Assembly (NCBI GenBank): GCA_964342575.1
Contig: CAYFGZ010000003.1
Location: 13,812 to 77,811, forward strand
DNA: 64,000 nucleotides
Reading direction: 5' to 3'
Source of the DNA: GCA-002701455 sp964342575
GTDB lineage: Bacteria; Pseudomonadota; Alphaproteobacteria; Thalassobaculales; Thalassobaculaceae
Position 1 is the stretch's first letter; each line of letters begins with the position of its first letter. The notes below the pieces were generated by a model that was given only the letters and a program-made list of their open reading frames with translations, was not told the origin of the DNA and made no database searches. The position numbers were made by a program, and so were the translations under genes. Positions 8,488 through 17,146 of this stretch are shown here, one piece after another.

Positions 8488-9602
8488 TCTGCTGCGGCCT
8501 CATCCGTTTTTGCCATACTGTGACGCTCATTTTGGCAATGTCCGCTGGCTTCTCGAAGTGCTCTGACTGTAACCAGTTCAGATTGGAAGTCTACATAATG
8601 TGGTAGCTTTAAATGCTGAACAAATCCAGAGGCCTCAACGTTGCACGAATGACTCATCACAAATTCTTCGTCTTGTGCGGGGGCCATTATAGACTCCCCT
8701 AACTCTCTGCTTTTTAAAGCTCTATCAAGAATACCCATAGCCATCGCCTTTCGCTCATTATGGCCAAAAGTGATCCCATATCCGCGGGTGAACTGGGCGG
8801 GGACTGTAGCGGAACCCTTGAACTGGTTAATCATTTGACATTCTGTAACTGTTATTTCTCCAATCTCGATCGGAAATCCTAATTCTTCAGGGACAAGTTC
8901 GACGATGATTTCTCCCATTCGAATTTCACCTGCAAAAGGGTGGTTGCGCCCCCATCCTCGTTGTGTTGAATACGCCATCGCTAACAAAAACCCTTCATCC
9001 CCACGTGCTAAATTTTGTAGGCGTGCCTCCCGAGCAGCCGGAAATTGAAGTGATTCTCTTGTGATATCAAAAGGTTCCGTATCCCGAGTTCCGATTTCTT
9101 CTTCTATCAAACCCTCGTCATTAAGAAGATCGGTTACCCTAGGCATGTTTTTATCCAACTCAATATCGTTTTCTTCCGCAGCGGGAACCTCTCCATTTGC
9201 AAGAAGCGAGAAATCCAATAAGCGATGTGTGTAATCGAAGCTTGGGCCTAGGATTTGGCCTCCTGGTAGATCTTTGAATGTTGCGGATATTCTTCTTCTG
9301 ATAGACATATTACATGTTTCAAGTTCTTCGGTGTATGCAAAGCGTGGTAACGTTGTACGATAGGCACGTAATAAAAAAATAGCTTCTACTAAATCTCCAC
9401 GTGCCTGCTTTATGGCTAAAGCAGCAAGATCTGGGTCATACAGAGACCCTTCGGCCATGACCCTATCTACAGCGAGCGACAGTTGATTTGTGATTTGATC
9501 TAATTCTAGTTCAGAGACGTTATTATCCCCCCTCCGTTCTTCCGCCAACAGGTCTTGGGAATTTTTTATCGCGGTTTCTCCGCCTTTAACAGCTACATAC
9601 AC
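8484..9602 (-). CDS. phnI: C-P lyase core subunit PhnI
   Basis: PhnI is the nucleosidase-like subunit of the complex that exchanges adenine on ATP for the phosphonate. It is 372 residues long, close to the family norm. Typical blocks are MYVAVKGGETAI at the start, RRISATFKDLPGGQILGPSFDYTHRLLDF near residues 104-132, and YGITFGHNERKAM followed by SHSCNVEASGFVQHLKLPHYVDFQ near the end. It lies 4 bases after phnH and overlaps phnJ by 4, so it sits in the tightest part of the operon. Confidence 0.95.
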   Translation of the reverse strand: MYVAVKGGETAIKNSQDLLAEERRGDNNVSELELDQITNQLSLAVDRVMAEGSLYDPDLAALAIKQARGDLVEAIFLLRAYRTTLPRFAYTEELETCNMSIRRRISATFKDLPGGQILGPSFDYTHRLLDFSLLANGEVPAAEENDIELDKNMPRVTDLLNDEGLIEEEIGTRDTEPFDITRESLQFPAAREARLQNLARGDEGFLLAMAYSTQRGWGRNHPFAGEIRMGEIIVELVPEELGFPIEIGEITVTECQMINQFKGSATVPAQFTRGYGITFGHNERKAMAMGILDRALKSRELGESIMAPAQDEEFVMSHSCNVEASGFVQHLKLPHYVDFQSELVTVRALREASGHCQNERHSMAKTDEAAAE

Positions 9603-9606
9603 AGCA

Positions 9607-10233
9607 TTACCTCGCCATATTAGTTTTCAATTGCTTAATTATTGTTGTTCTTGGTATAGCAACCAACTTGTGGTTTGTTGTGAAGATGAGGTCTAGGCCT
9701 CTCGGAAAAAGTTTTTGAAGTTCAACACGCTGAGACCAAAAAGCCGAAGGTATCTCCGGAAGACCCAGATTTCGAGATGATTTAATACCAGGGCCAGTTA
9801 ATATTAAATTACCGTTGGTAGAAATAGTCTTAGTTTGGATGATTAATGTAGCGCTGGCGTCTGGATAACTATCGCTGCCCAAATTAAAGGAATCTAGTTG
9901 GCGTGGAATACTGAATACAAGTGCGAAATCAGCTTCATACGGATTTTCTGTAAGTTTCATACCAGTATGGAATTTAAGATACTTAATTACGTCATGATCG
10001 TGCGGAATATCAACCCAGACCTGGGTTTGAAAGTCCAAAAGTGTTAACCCAACAGCAGCTGTTGCAAGATAAAGCGGGGAGGGAACAGACAATTTACTTT
10101 CTGGATTTCGAATTACGCCCGGCTCTGACATAGCTTTTAGTATATGACGAAAAGTATTTTGGCTCTCGTTTATCGGGTTTTCGAATGCAATGCTCGATGG
10201 CAAACTGTTACCAGAGTTGTTTAAAATACCCAT
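9607..10233 (-). CDS. phnH: C-P lyase core subunit PhnH
   Basis: PhnH is a structural subunit of the PhnGHI(J) core needed for phosphonate transfer to ribose triphosphate. The 208-residue protein has the family opening ENPINESQNTFRHILKAMSEPG, here at residues 18-39. Later it has LLDFQTQVW and a TGPGIKSSRNLGL loop with downstream FWSQRVELQKLFPRGLDLIF. It is separated from phnG by 2 bases and from phnI by 4. Confidence 0.94.
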   Translation of the reverse strand: MGILNNSGNSLPSSIAFENPINESQNTFRHILKAMSEPGVIRNPESKLSVPSPLYLATAAVGLTLLDFQTQVWVDIPHDHDVIKYLKFHTGMKLTENPYEADFALVFSIPRQLDSFNLGSDSYPDASATLIIQTKTISTNGNLILTGPGIKSSRNLGLPEIPSAFWSQRVELQKLFPRGLDLIFTTNHKLVAIPRTTIIKQLKTNMAR

Positions 10234-10235
10234 AA

Positions 10236-10703
10236 TTAATCACCGCGCGTCATAGTAAAAAACTCGACCTTGGTATTTGCAGATTTTCGGCTCTTTTTTT
10301 TATTCCCCTCATTGAGACACTTTCGTAACGGTTCTATAACGAGCCGTTCGGCTTCTTTATATTTTGTGTTGTCCTGCAACATTGCATCCAAAACAGCGCA
10401 AATTTCTGCGTGGTCCTTTGACCTACCCCTGACGTAACCAATGCCCGCGATCCCATTTTGAAGTCGGATGGCCGCTCTTGTAACGGTCATTTCGCCTATA
10501 TTAAAGCCTGCCCCCCCTCCGCCAGCCTTTCCGCGAACCATTACCATTCCGATTTCAGGACTACGTAGATGGTTCCAAGTAGGCTTGTTGGGGAAAGAAG
10601 CCCATAGTTTGGAAACTAAATCAGTAGGGGATTTCGAAATGATAGATAACCATTCTTGTCGTTTTTTTGTTTCGAGGGGGTATTTAAAAGGTGAATTATT
10701 CAT
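10236..10703 (-). CDS. phnG: C-P lyase core subunit PhnG
   Basis: PhnG is a small core subunit of the C-P lyase complex. From the ATG at 10703 it has 155 residues, near the E. coli size of about 150. The frame is open upstream to 10751, but that extension would run through the operator-like palindrome at 10732-10741. Family features are KRQEWLSIISKSP at the start, RSPEIGMVMVRGKAGGGGAGFNIGEMT in the middle, and GIGYVRGRSKDHAEICAVLDAM. It is the first gene of the minus-strand phn operon and diverges from phnF. Confidence 0.93.
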   Translation of the reverse strand: MNNSPFKYPLETKKRQEWLSIISKSPTDLVSKLWASFPNKPTWNHLRSPEIGMVMVRGKAGGGGAGFNIGEMTVTRAAIRLQNGIAGIGYVRGRSKDHAEICAVLDAMLQDNTKYKEAERLVIEPLRKCLNEGNKKKSRKSANTKVEFFTMTRGD

Positions 10704-10731
10704 ATTTTGATTCCCGAACAAATATGTTATT

Positions 10732-10741
10732 TGTCTAGACA
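10732..10741. promoter_or_regulatory. Candidate PhnF operator at the phnG promoter
   Basis: TGTCTAGACA is a perfect 10-base palindrome containing GT-C-TA-G-AC, which fits the GT-n-TA-n-AC core used by many HutC-type GntR regulators. PhnF is encoded 106 bases away in the opposite direction. The site lies 29 bases upstream of the phnG start, next to a TATA-rich stretch that could be a -10 region. Binding by PhnF is inferred from family and position. Confidence 0.6.
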
Positions 10742-10770
10742 TATAGAACAATTGAAGAAATAATACCTAC

Positions 10771-10808
10771 TAATCGATCCTAGTAAAGGTAAATTAGCGT
10801 ATCGATTA
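10771..10808. promoter_or_regulatory. Wide inverted repeat upstream of phnF
   Basis: TAATCGAT at 10771-10778 is matched by its exact inverse ATCGATTA at 10801-10808, with 22 bases between. It ends 38 bases before phnF. It could be a second operator pair for autoregulation or a chance match in AT-rich DNA; it does not contain the GT-TA-AC core. Confidence 0.3.
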
Positions 10809-10846
10809 CGGAATTATTTAATAACGAAGGTCAGCAAGACACTGTT

Positions 10847-11563
10847 ATGGAAAAAGAAAAGGGAATAACTCTTTGGAGGCAAATTGCTGATCTGATTGCC
10901 AATTCAATTGAAAAGAATGATTGGACGGCTGGCCAAAAATTACCAACAGAAATGGAACTAGCAAAACAGTATGATGTAAACCGGCATACTATCCGGAGGT
11001 CAATCGGTGAGTTGGTCGAACGCGGCCTAGTAAAAGTCGAACAGGGACGAGGCATCTTCGTACCTGAATATGTTTTAGATTATAAATTAGCTCAGAGAAC
11101 TCGGTTTACAGAATTGGTTACCCGGCAAAACAAGACTGCGAGTGGGAGGTTATTAGATGCCGAGTTAATTCGTCCACCTCCAGAAGTTGCGAAAGCCTTG
11201 CGAATTAATAGAAAAAATAATGTCTTTCTCCTGCGAACTATAAGAGAAATAGATACTTCTCCCATAACTTTTGCCTCACACTTTTTTCCAGCTCAGCGGT
11301 TTCCTGACCTCCCAGAAGTTTTTAAAGAACAGGGAACGGTCTCTAAGACATTGGAAGTATTTGACTGCGGGGATTATGAAAGGCGAAAAACGAAAATTAC
11401 TGCTAGACTTCCTACTAATGAGGAGGCCTTTATCTTAAAACAGGCTCGAAATAGGCCGATATTAATAACAGAGTCTATCAACGTTGATTTAAATGATAAG
11501 CCAATTGAGTATGGCATCGCTGCATTTTGTGCTGATAGAACTCAATTGATAGTTGAAACTTAA
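10847..11563 (+). CDS. phnF: Phosphonate utilization regulator PhnF, GntR/HutC family
   Basis: The 238-residue protein has an N-terminal GntR winged helix, residues 5-75. The recognition region is LPTEMELAKQYDVNRHTIRRSI, here spanning residues 27-48. A UTRA ligand-binding domain follows, including LLRTIREIDTSPITFASHFFPAQRFP and ending in ESINVDLNDKPIEYGIAAFCADR. It is divergent from the phnG operon, and a HutC-type palindrome lies between them, so it probably represses phn genes and perhaps itself. The following gene, a ThDP enzyme, starts 151 bases on and is likely a separate unit. Confidence 0.93.
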   Translation: MEKEKGITLWRQIADLIANSIEKNDWTAGQKLPTEMELAKQYDVNRHTIRRSIGELVERGLVKVEQGRGIFVPEYVLDYKLAQRTRFTELVTRQNKTASGRLLDAELIRPPPEVAKALRINRKNNVFLLRTIREIDTSPITFASHFFPAQRFPDLPEVFKEQGTVSKTLEVFDCGDYERRKTKITARLPTNEEAFILKQARNRPILITESINVDLNDKPIEYGIAAFCADRTQLIVET

Positions 11564-11714
11564 GACGCAAAAAGACTTTAAAGCTTCCGGCTCTTCCGAT
11601 AACCTAGAGGAGCTTTTCTAAAAGACTGATCACTACAACGTCATAACGTAACTGAATTGTCTGAATTTAGAGGGTAGCAGGCATACATCGAGCTAATCGC
11701 AAGGGATTTTCAAT

Positions 11715-13448
11715 ATGAAAATAGACCACGATGACTCATCGTTGAATAAAAAAATGTGCGGACATATCCTCGTTGATTCTCTTCGTACTCATGGTGTTAA
11801 AATGGTTTTTGGAGTGCCTGGCGAGAGTTATTTAGCGGTGCTCGACGGCCTCCAAGATGCAAATAGTATTCAAACTATTATATGTCGACAGGAAGGCGGT
11901 GCTACTATGATGGCTGAAGCCTATGGCAAGATGACTGGTCAGCCAGGAATTTGCCTTGTCACTAGAGGGCCAGGGGCGACAAATGCAAGTGCCGGCGTCC
12001 ATATTGCTATGCAAGACTCCACTCCCCTCATATTATTGGTGGGCCAGGTTGGCAGGGGAATGATGGATCGAGAAGCATTTCAAGAAATTGATTACCGAAG
12101 AATGTACGGTGAAATGGCGAAATGGGTAGCTCAAATAGATGACCCTATGCGAATCCCAGAGTATATCAGCAGGGCATTTTATACAGCCACTTCTGGTAGA
12201 CCGGGGCCAGTAGTTTTAGCACTTCCCGAGGATATGTTAACAGAATATGCGGATAACCAGGACGTGAACTCTTATACTAAAATAGAGCCATATCCAGCAC
12301 CAGACGATATTCAAAAGCTTCGAGGGCTCATGGAAAACGCCTCTTCACCTCTAATGATAATAGGGGGCGGCGGATGGGACGCCATAACGTCCAAGAGTAT
12401 AGAGGAGTTTTCTTCACGGAATAATCTACCAGTAGGATGCTCTTTTAGATGTCAGGACTACTTTGATAATAGACACAAAAATTACGTCGGACACATTGGT
12501 ATAGGTCTTTCAACCTCGCTTCAGAAAAGAGTTTTAAAGAGCGACTTATTACTGGTAGTAGGTGCAAGACTTGGTGAAGTGACGACTGGTGGATATTCAC
12601 TTCTTAATATTCCTAAGCCAAGGCAGATCTTGGTACATGTGCACGCGGGTGCCGAAGAATTGGGTAGTGTCTATCAGCCAGATCTTCCAATTAACGCCGG
12701 TCCTCGACAGTTTGCACGAGCCATTGAAGACCTAACTATTATTAAGTCAAAACAATGGTTGGGTAGTACCCAGGAAGGTCATAGTGACTACTTAAAAACT
12801 CTCGTGCCGCAACCCATACCAGGTGATGTTCAGATGGGGAAAATTGCCTCATGGCTGAACCAAAAACTTCCCGACGATGCGTTTATTTGTAATGGTGCAG
12901 GAAACTACGCTACTTGGATGCACCGTTTTTTCCAATATAGGCAATACCGAACGCAGCTGGCTCCAACAAGCGGCTCCATGGGATACGGACTTCCATCAGC
13001 GGTGGCCGCCAAGCTTGTTCATCCAGATAGACTGGTCTTGAGCATGAATGGCGATGGTTGTTTTATGATGCATGGTCAAGAGCTGGCTACAGCAATGCAG
13101 TACGGGGCCAATATAATTATAATTATTATCAACAATGGTATGTTCGGAACTATTCGAATGCATCAGGAAAGAGAATACCCGGGTCGTGTAGCTAATACTG
13201 GTTTACAGAATCCCGATTTTGCGGCTTTAGCAAGAGCTTATGGAGCATTTGGAGAGCTAGTAACCAAGACAGAACAATTTTATCCCGCCTTTGAAAGAGC
13301 TATGAAGGCAAAACTGCCCACTATTATTGAAATTAGGATTGATCCAAATGCCATTACTCCGGTCACGACATTAACCGCAATTAGAGAAGAAGCAATGGTT
13401 CGAAACTCTCGAGCTCCCGAACAAACTAATAAAACTGAGACACGCTAG
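11715..13448 (+). CDS. Thiamine diphosphate-binding enzyme, acetolactate synthase-like
   Basis: The 577-residue protein has the full ThDP decarboxylase/ligase layout. An N-terminal pyrimidine-binding domain carries the catalytic glutamate at residue 60 (RQEGGATMMAEAYG) and TRGPGATNA. A central Rossmann-like domain follows, then a C-terminal domain with GDG at 446-448 and NN at 473-474, which hold the cofactor and metal. It resembles the acetolactate synthase superfamily, but no regulatory subunit gene is adjacent. The reaction could be a carboligation or a 2-oxoacid or oxalyl-type decarboxylation and cannot be told from sequence. It is 93 bases upstream of the BKACE gene and likely in the same cluster. 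Confidence 0.88.
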   Translation: MKIDHDDSSLNKKMCGHILVDSLRTHGVKMVFGVPGESYLAVLDGLQDANSIQTIICRQEGGATMMAEAYGKMTGQPGICLVTRGPGATNASAGVHIAMQDSTPLILLVGQVGRGMMDREAFQEIDYRRMYGEMAKWVAQIDDPMRIPEYISRAFYTATSGRPGPVVLALPEDMLTEYADNQDVNSYTKIEPYPAPDDIQKLRGLMENASSPLMIIGGGGWDAITSKSIEEFSSRNNLPVGCSFRCQDYFDNRHKNYVGHIGIGLSTSLQKRVLKSDLLLVVGARLGEVTTGGYSLLNIPKPRQILVHVHAGAEELGSVYQPDLPINAGPRQFARAIEDLTIIKSKQWLGSTQEGHSDYLKTLVPQPIPGDVQMGKIASWLNQKLPDDAFICNGAGNYATWMHRFFQYRQYRTQLAPTSGSMGYGLPSAVAAKLVHPDRLVLSMNGDGCFMMHGQELATAMQYGANIIIIIINNGMFGTIRMHQEREYPGRVANTGLQNPDFAALARAYGAFGELVTKTEQFYPAFERAMKAKLPTIIEIRIDPNAITPVTTLTAIREEAMVRNSRAPEQTNKTETR

Positions 13449-13541
13449 GCGAACGAAATTATTTTAAGAAGCAAAACCTATTTAACCAAAAACAAACGTA
13501 GCAAGAAATACTCTAAAAAGATAAAGAATTGGAGAAACTAA

Positions 13542-14477
13542 ATGGCAGATTCAAATAAAGTGATTATAACGTGCGCGGTTACCGGGTCTATTCACACGCC
13601 TACAATGAGCCCGCATTTGCCAATAACACCCGATGAAATCGCTGACGCCTCGATTGGAGCTTGGGAGGCCGGGGCTTCTATAATACATCTTCACGCTCGA
13701 GACCCGCAAGATGGGAGCCCGACCCCGAGCCCCGACGTATTTATGGAATTTCTTCCGAGAGTTAAGCAAGCGACAGATGCTGTCGTTAATATCTCTACAG
13801 GGGGAGGTCACGGAATGACAGTTGAGCAACGTTTGGAGGCCGCTGTGAGGGCCAGCCCTGAAATGACATCACTAAATATGGGATCTATGAATTTTGGCCT
13901 GTTTCCAATTTTGGATAAAGTTTCGGATTTCAAGCATGATTGGGAACCGAAATATCTCGAGAATTCACGTGATTTTATTTTTCGCAATACATTCAAGGAC
14001 ATAGAGTACATTTTAAAAGAATTAGGTGAGGGACATGGAACCCGATTTGAATTTGAATGTTATGATATAGGTCACTTGTATACACTAGCGCATTTTCTTG
14101 ACCGTGGCTTAGTAAAACCACCACTGTTTGTCCAATCAATCTTTGGAATTCTAGGTGGTGTGGGAGCCGATGAAGAAAATCTTATGCATTCCCGCCGGAT
14201 AGCAAACAAATTATTTGGTGATGACTATCAATGGTCGGTGCTAGCAGCTGGCCGACATCAGATGAGCTTTGTTACGATGGCGGCAATGTTGGGCGGTAAT
14301 GTTAGAGTTGGGCTGGAAGACAGTCTATACATAGGAAAGGGAAAATTGGCTGAATCTAACAAGGATCAAGTGGCAAAAATTCGACGCATAATTGAAGATT
14401 TATCGTTGGAAGTAGCATCGCCCGAAGAGGCACGTAGCATGCTTGGATTGAAAGGGGGAGATTTGGTTAAATTCTAA
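13542..14477 (+). CDS. Beta-keto acid cleavage enzyme (BKACE, formerly DUF849)
   Basis: BKACE enzymes use zinc and acetyl-CoA to split a beta-keto acid into acetoacetate and a new acyl-CoA. The 311-residue protein has IITCAVTGSIHTPTMSPHLP at residues 8-27, the zinc histidines H49 and H51 in HLHARDP, NISTGGG, and VGLEDSLYIGKG near residue 255 with the third zinc ligand. The family covers many substrates, such as 3-keto-5-aminohexanoate and dehydrocarnitine, so the actual one is unknown. The next gene starts 9 bases downstream, which suggests a functional link with the DDAH-like protein. Confidence 0.92.
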   Translation: MADSNKVIITCAVTGSIHTPTMSPHLPITPDEIADASIGAWEAGASIIHLHARDPQDGSPTPSPDVFMEFLPRVKQATDAVVNISTGGGHGMTVEQRLEAAVRASPEMTSLNMGSMNFGLFPILDKVSDFKHDWEPKYLENSRDFIFRNTFKDIEYILKELGEGHGTRFEFECYDIGHLYTLAHFLDRGLVKPPLFVQSIFGILGGVGADEENLMHSRRIANKLFGDDYQWSVLAAGRHQMSFVTMAAMLGGNVRVGLEDSLYIGKGKLAESNKDQVAKIRRIIEDLSLEVASPEEARSMLGLKGGDLVKF

Positions 14478-14486
14478 GTAAAGCCC

Positions 14487-15263
14487 GTGCATTTTGAATT
14501 TAATAGGGCGATTGTTAGAAGACCGTCATCCGATGTTAGTCGTGGTTTGAGGTCTATAGATACTGGAGATCCAGAATTTTTTGCTGTGAGCACCGAACAT
14601 GACGGTTATATTTCTGCGCTAGAGTCGGCGGGCCTTAAAGTGGATATCCTTCCTGCGCTGAGGGGTTTTCCAGATGCTATGTTTGTTGAAGATCCGGCTT
14701 TGGTATTCACTGATATTGCCATCATATTGCGATCGCTAATAGAAGAGAGGGCTGCGGAAGCGGACTCGTTGATTCCTATTCTTCGATCGAGTTTTGCTAA
14801 TATACAACAATTAAAAGTGGGTTTTGTTGACGGTGGGGACGTACTTCAGTTACCTGGGGTGACTTTAATTGGTATTTCTGAAAGGACTACTCTTGATGGT
14901 GCGCAAGCGTTGATTTCATGTCTGAACCAGAACCAGAAATCTGGGATAATCTGCAAAGTTCCGGATGGCGTCCTTCACCTTAAATCAGACTGCGCATTAT
15001 TAGATGAAGAGACCATTTTAATAACCGAGAGGCTCGCCAATCAACCTGTGTTCAGTAATTTTAAAAAGATAGTCGTTCCACGGGAGGAAAATCTTTCAGC
15101 CAACGCTATTCGAGTTAATTCACAAGTCTTGATGGGACGAGAGTATCCCAAGACATTGGAGATGGTGATGGCACTTGGTTTTAACGTTGTTCCGTTGGCG
15201 ACTTCCGAAATACGAAAAATTGATGCTGGATTATCGTGTATGAGCCTTCGATGGCTCGATTAA
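14487..15263 (+). CDS. Dimethylarginine dimethylaminohydrolase-like protein
   Basis: The 258-residue protein belongs to the amidinotransferase/hydrolase fold and is closest in pattern to DDAH, which converts methylated arginine to citrulline and a methylamine. It has the opening AIVRRPSSD, the acidic pair in AMFVEDPALVF (E68, D69), HLKSDCALL with the catalytic histidine, and a C-terminal GLSCMSLRW with the nucleophilic cysteine at about 251. The start is GTG at 14487, 9 bases after the BKACE stop, with no strong Shine-Dalgarno site. Other guanidino substrates are possible. Confidence 0.85.
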   Translation: MHFEFNRAIVRRPSSDVSRGLRSIDTGDPEFFAVSTEHDGYISALESAGLKVDILPALRGFPDAMFVEDPALVFTDIAIILRSLIEERAAEADSLIPILRSSFANIQQLKVGFVDGGDVLQLPGVTLIGISERTTLDGAQALISCLNQNQKSGIICKVPDGVLHLKSDCALLDEETILITERLANQPVFSNFKKIVVPREENLSANAIRVNSQVLMGREYPKTLEMVMALGFNVVPLATSEIRKIDAGLSCMSLRWLD

Positions 15264-15377
15264 CGAGGCAGATAGCATACTTTCTGTTAAGAATAGTTCT
15301 CGAGAAAGAAAATTGGAATGAGGGTGGACGGATCTCAAAGTTATTAAAGTGTTTTTGGTTAAAGTAAGGATACTCTC

Positions 15378-15422
15378 ATGCACTGGTTTTTATCCAAACG
15401 ATGCGGTACATTGCAAAAATAG
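15378..15422 (+). CDS. Possible 14-residue leader or micro-ORF
   Basis: An ATG at 15378 is preceded at 7 bases by AAGGA and opens a 14-codon frame, MHWFLSKRCGTLQK, ending at TAG. It lies alone in the 221-base gap before the CoA-transferase subunit A gene. The good ribosome site is the only support; it may be chance. No attenuator hairpin is obvious after it. Confidence 0.2.
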   Translation: MHWFLSKRCGTLQK

Positions 15423-15484
15423 CAAGGCAGATTAGTATAAATGCCAGTTAGATGAACAAGAACTATATATTACAAAGGTGACGG

Positions 15485-16321
15485 GTGAAATCTATGCTAG
15501 TAAAACAGTTTACCATCGACCAATTGGCCCAGGAAATTCCTGATGGTTCGAAAATAGCACTGCCTCCTGATTATGCATACTGCTCACTTGCAACAGTGCG
15601 AGCTTTGATAAGAAAGGAGAGTAAGAGGCTTCACTTAGTAGGAGTGCCTTCTCTTGGTTTTCAAGCGGATATGCTTATAGGAGCAGGATGTGTAGAAACG
15701 GTTGAAACGGCTGCTGTCACTTTGTCAGAATATGGCTTGGCGCCAAGGTTCACATCCGCTGTAAAACGCGGATCAATCAGAATGATGGATGCTACATGCC
15801 CGGCAATTCATGCAGCGCTTCAGGCGTCAGAAAAAGGAATTCCCTTCATACCGTTACGCGGATTGATAGGCTCCGATATACTGAAAAATAGAACGGATTG
15901 GAAAGTTGAGAAAAATCCATTTGCTGAAAATGATCCAATTGTTCTTTTACCAGCTCTACGGCCCGATATAGCGCTGATCCACGCGCCAATTGGCGATAAA
16001 TTTGGCAATGTTTGGGTTGGCGTCAGGCGTGAACAGATGTTGATGGCACATGCGTCGCGGAAGACCTACGTTACCGTTGAAGAGATAGTCGATGGGAATA
16101 TTATGGAGGATGCAAAAATGAAAGCAGGCGCGATACCGGGTATATATGTTAACGGTATTGCAGAGGCAAAGAACGGCGCTTTACCTATTGGAATTCCAGG
16201 AGGTTATGACTCTGATAGAGAGCATTTGCGGCGTTATGTAGAGTTAGCGCAGACAGACGCGGGGTTTCGGCAATATGTTGTAGAGTTTGTATACGAAAGT
16301 CCTGCTGAGGCCGCTGAATAG
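15485..16321 (+). CDS. CoA-transferase family, subunit A (glutaconate CoA-transferase/IpdA-like)
   Basis: The 278-residue protein is a class I CoA-transferase alpha-type subunit. It has IPDGSKIALPPDYAYCSLATVRALIR near the start, LHLVGVPSLGFQADMLIGAGCVETVE, and PDIALIHAPIGDKFGNVWVGVRREQ, which resembles the family DIALIHAQ..D..GN pattern. It pairs with the next gene, 3 bases away. The start is GTG at 15485 after AAAGGTGA; an ATG at 15494 is also possible. The substrate is not evident. Close cousins include true CoA-transferases and the IpdAB ring-opening hydrolases. Confidence 0.83.
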   Translation: MKSMLVKQFTIDQLAQEIPDGSKIALPPDYAYCSLATVRALIRKESKRLHLVGVPSLGFQADMLIGAGCVETVETAAVTLSEYGLAPRFTSAVKRGSIRMMDATCPAIHAALQASEKGIPFIPLRGLIGSDILKNRTDWKVEKNPFAENDPIVLLPALRPDIALIHAPIGDKFGNVWVGVRREQMLMAHASRKTYVTVEEIVDGNIMEDAKMKAGAIPGIYVNGIAEAKNGALPIGIPGGYDSDREHLRRYVELAQTDAGFRQYVVEFVYESPAEAAE

Positions 16322-16324
16322 GAA

Positions 16325-17062
16325 ATGAGTAAAATTGTATTAGAAGAAATTTTGATAAACGCCATTGCGAACAACCTAGATGGGTTAAAACATGTAGCGG
16401 TGGGCGCGTCTTCTCCTATACCAGGTGCAGCGGCACTTTTGGCTAGGGCGCGCAGTTGCGGGAACATGAGGGTTTCAATCTTGGGCAGCGAGGATAATAA
16501 TTTCTTCAGCGATGGTGGCAAAGAAATTTTTGACATTGCCGGTCAGGGTCGAATGGATGCTTTTTTCTTAAGTGGAGCCCAAATAGACGGAAAGGCAAAT
16601 GTTAATTTAGTTTCGGTGGGTGAGTACCGAGAGCCTAAGGCGCGGTTTCCGGGATCCTTCGGGTCCGGCTATTTATATTTTGTTGTACCCAGGGTTATTT
16701 TATTTCGATTTGAGCATACGCCAAGGACGCTTGTTGAAGAAGTTGATTTTATAAGCGCTCCAGGATTCTCGGATGATAATGTTTATCGCCCAGGCGGACC
16801 GTATAAATTTATAACAAATCTATGTCTCTTTGGGGTTAATAAAAAACATAAATGCTTTCAGTTAGAGAGTATTCACCCCGGATATACAGTTGAGGACGTT
16901 TACGAGCAAACTGGGTTTGAGTATTTGCTGCCGGATGGCGTCGTGCCTGAGACGACCATCCCAGATAATAAGACTTTGGAAACTATAAGAAATCAGGTAG
17001 CTCTGGAAATTTCTGAAATTTATCCAGCATTTGCGGCACGGGTATTTGGAGTAAAGATATAA
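16325..17062 (+). CDS. CoA-transferase family, subunit B (glutaconate CoA-transferase/IpdB-like)
   Basis: The 245-residue beta-type subunit has VAVGASSPIPGAAALLARARS at residues 25-45, SGAQIDGKANVNLVSVG and GYLYFVVPRVI. In true class I transferases a glutamate (often in an E-S-G or E-N-G turn) forms the acyl intermediate after the strand that follows the LLA helix. Here that segment reads SILGSED, with Ser55 at the expected place and Glu56 one residue later. This may be a small alignment shift, or the pair may not be a classical transferase. The gene is 3 bases after subunit A. Confidence 0.82.
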   Translation: MSKIVLEEILINAIANNLDGLKHVAVGASSPIPGAAALLARARSCGNMRVSILGSEDNNFFSDGGKEIFDIAGQGRMDAFFLSGAQIDGKANVNLVSVGEYREPKARFPGSFGSGYLYFVVPRVILFRFEHTPRTLVEEVDFISAPGFSDDNVYRPGGPYKFITNLCLFGVNKKHKCFQLESIHPGYTVEDVYEQTGFEYLLPDGVVPETTIPDNKTLETIRNQVALEISEIYPAFAARVFGVKI

Positions 17063-17146
17063 ATAAAAAAATTTCAAAAATTAAGAAGTACCATTTCAAA
17101 AAAGTTAAATTTTCATCGAATGATAGTGGGTAAGGATAGGTTGAGT

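Noticed and set aside
11580..11617. Possible terminator hairpin after phnF (AAAGCT/AGCTTT arms)
   Set aside because: The stem is short with a bulge, the loop is 20 bases or more, and no T-run follows, so it does not meet the usual terminator pattern.
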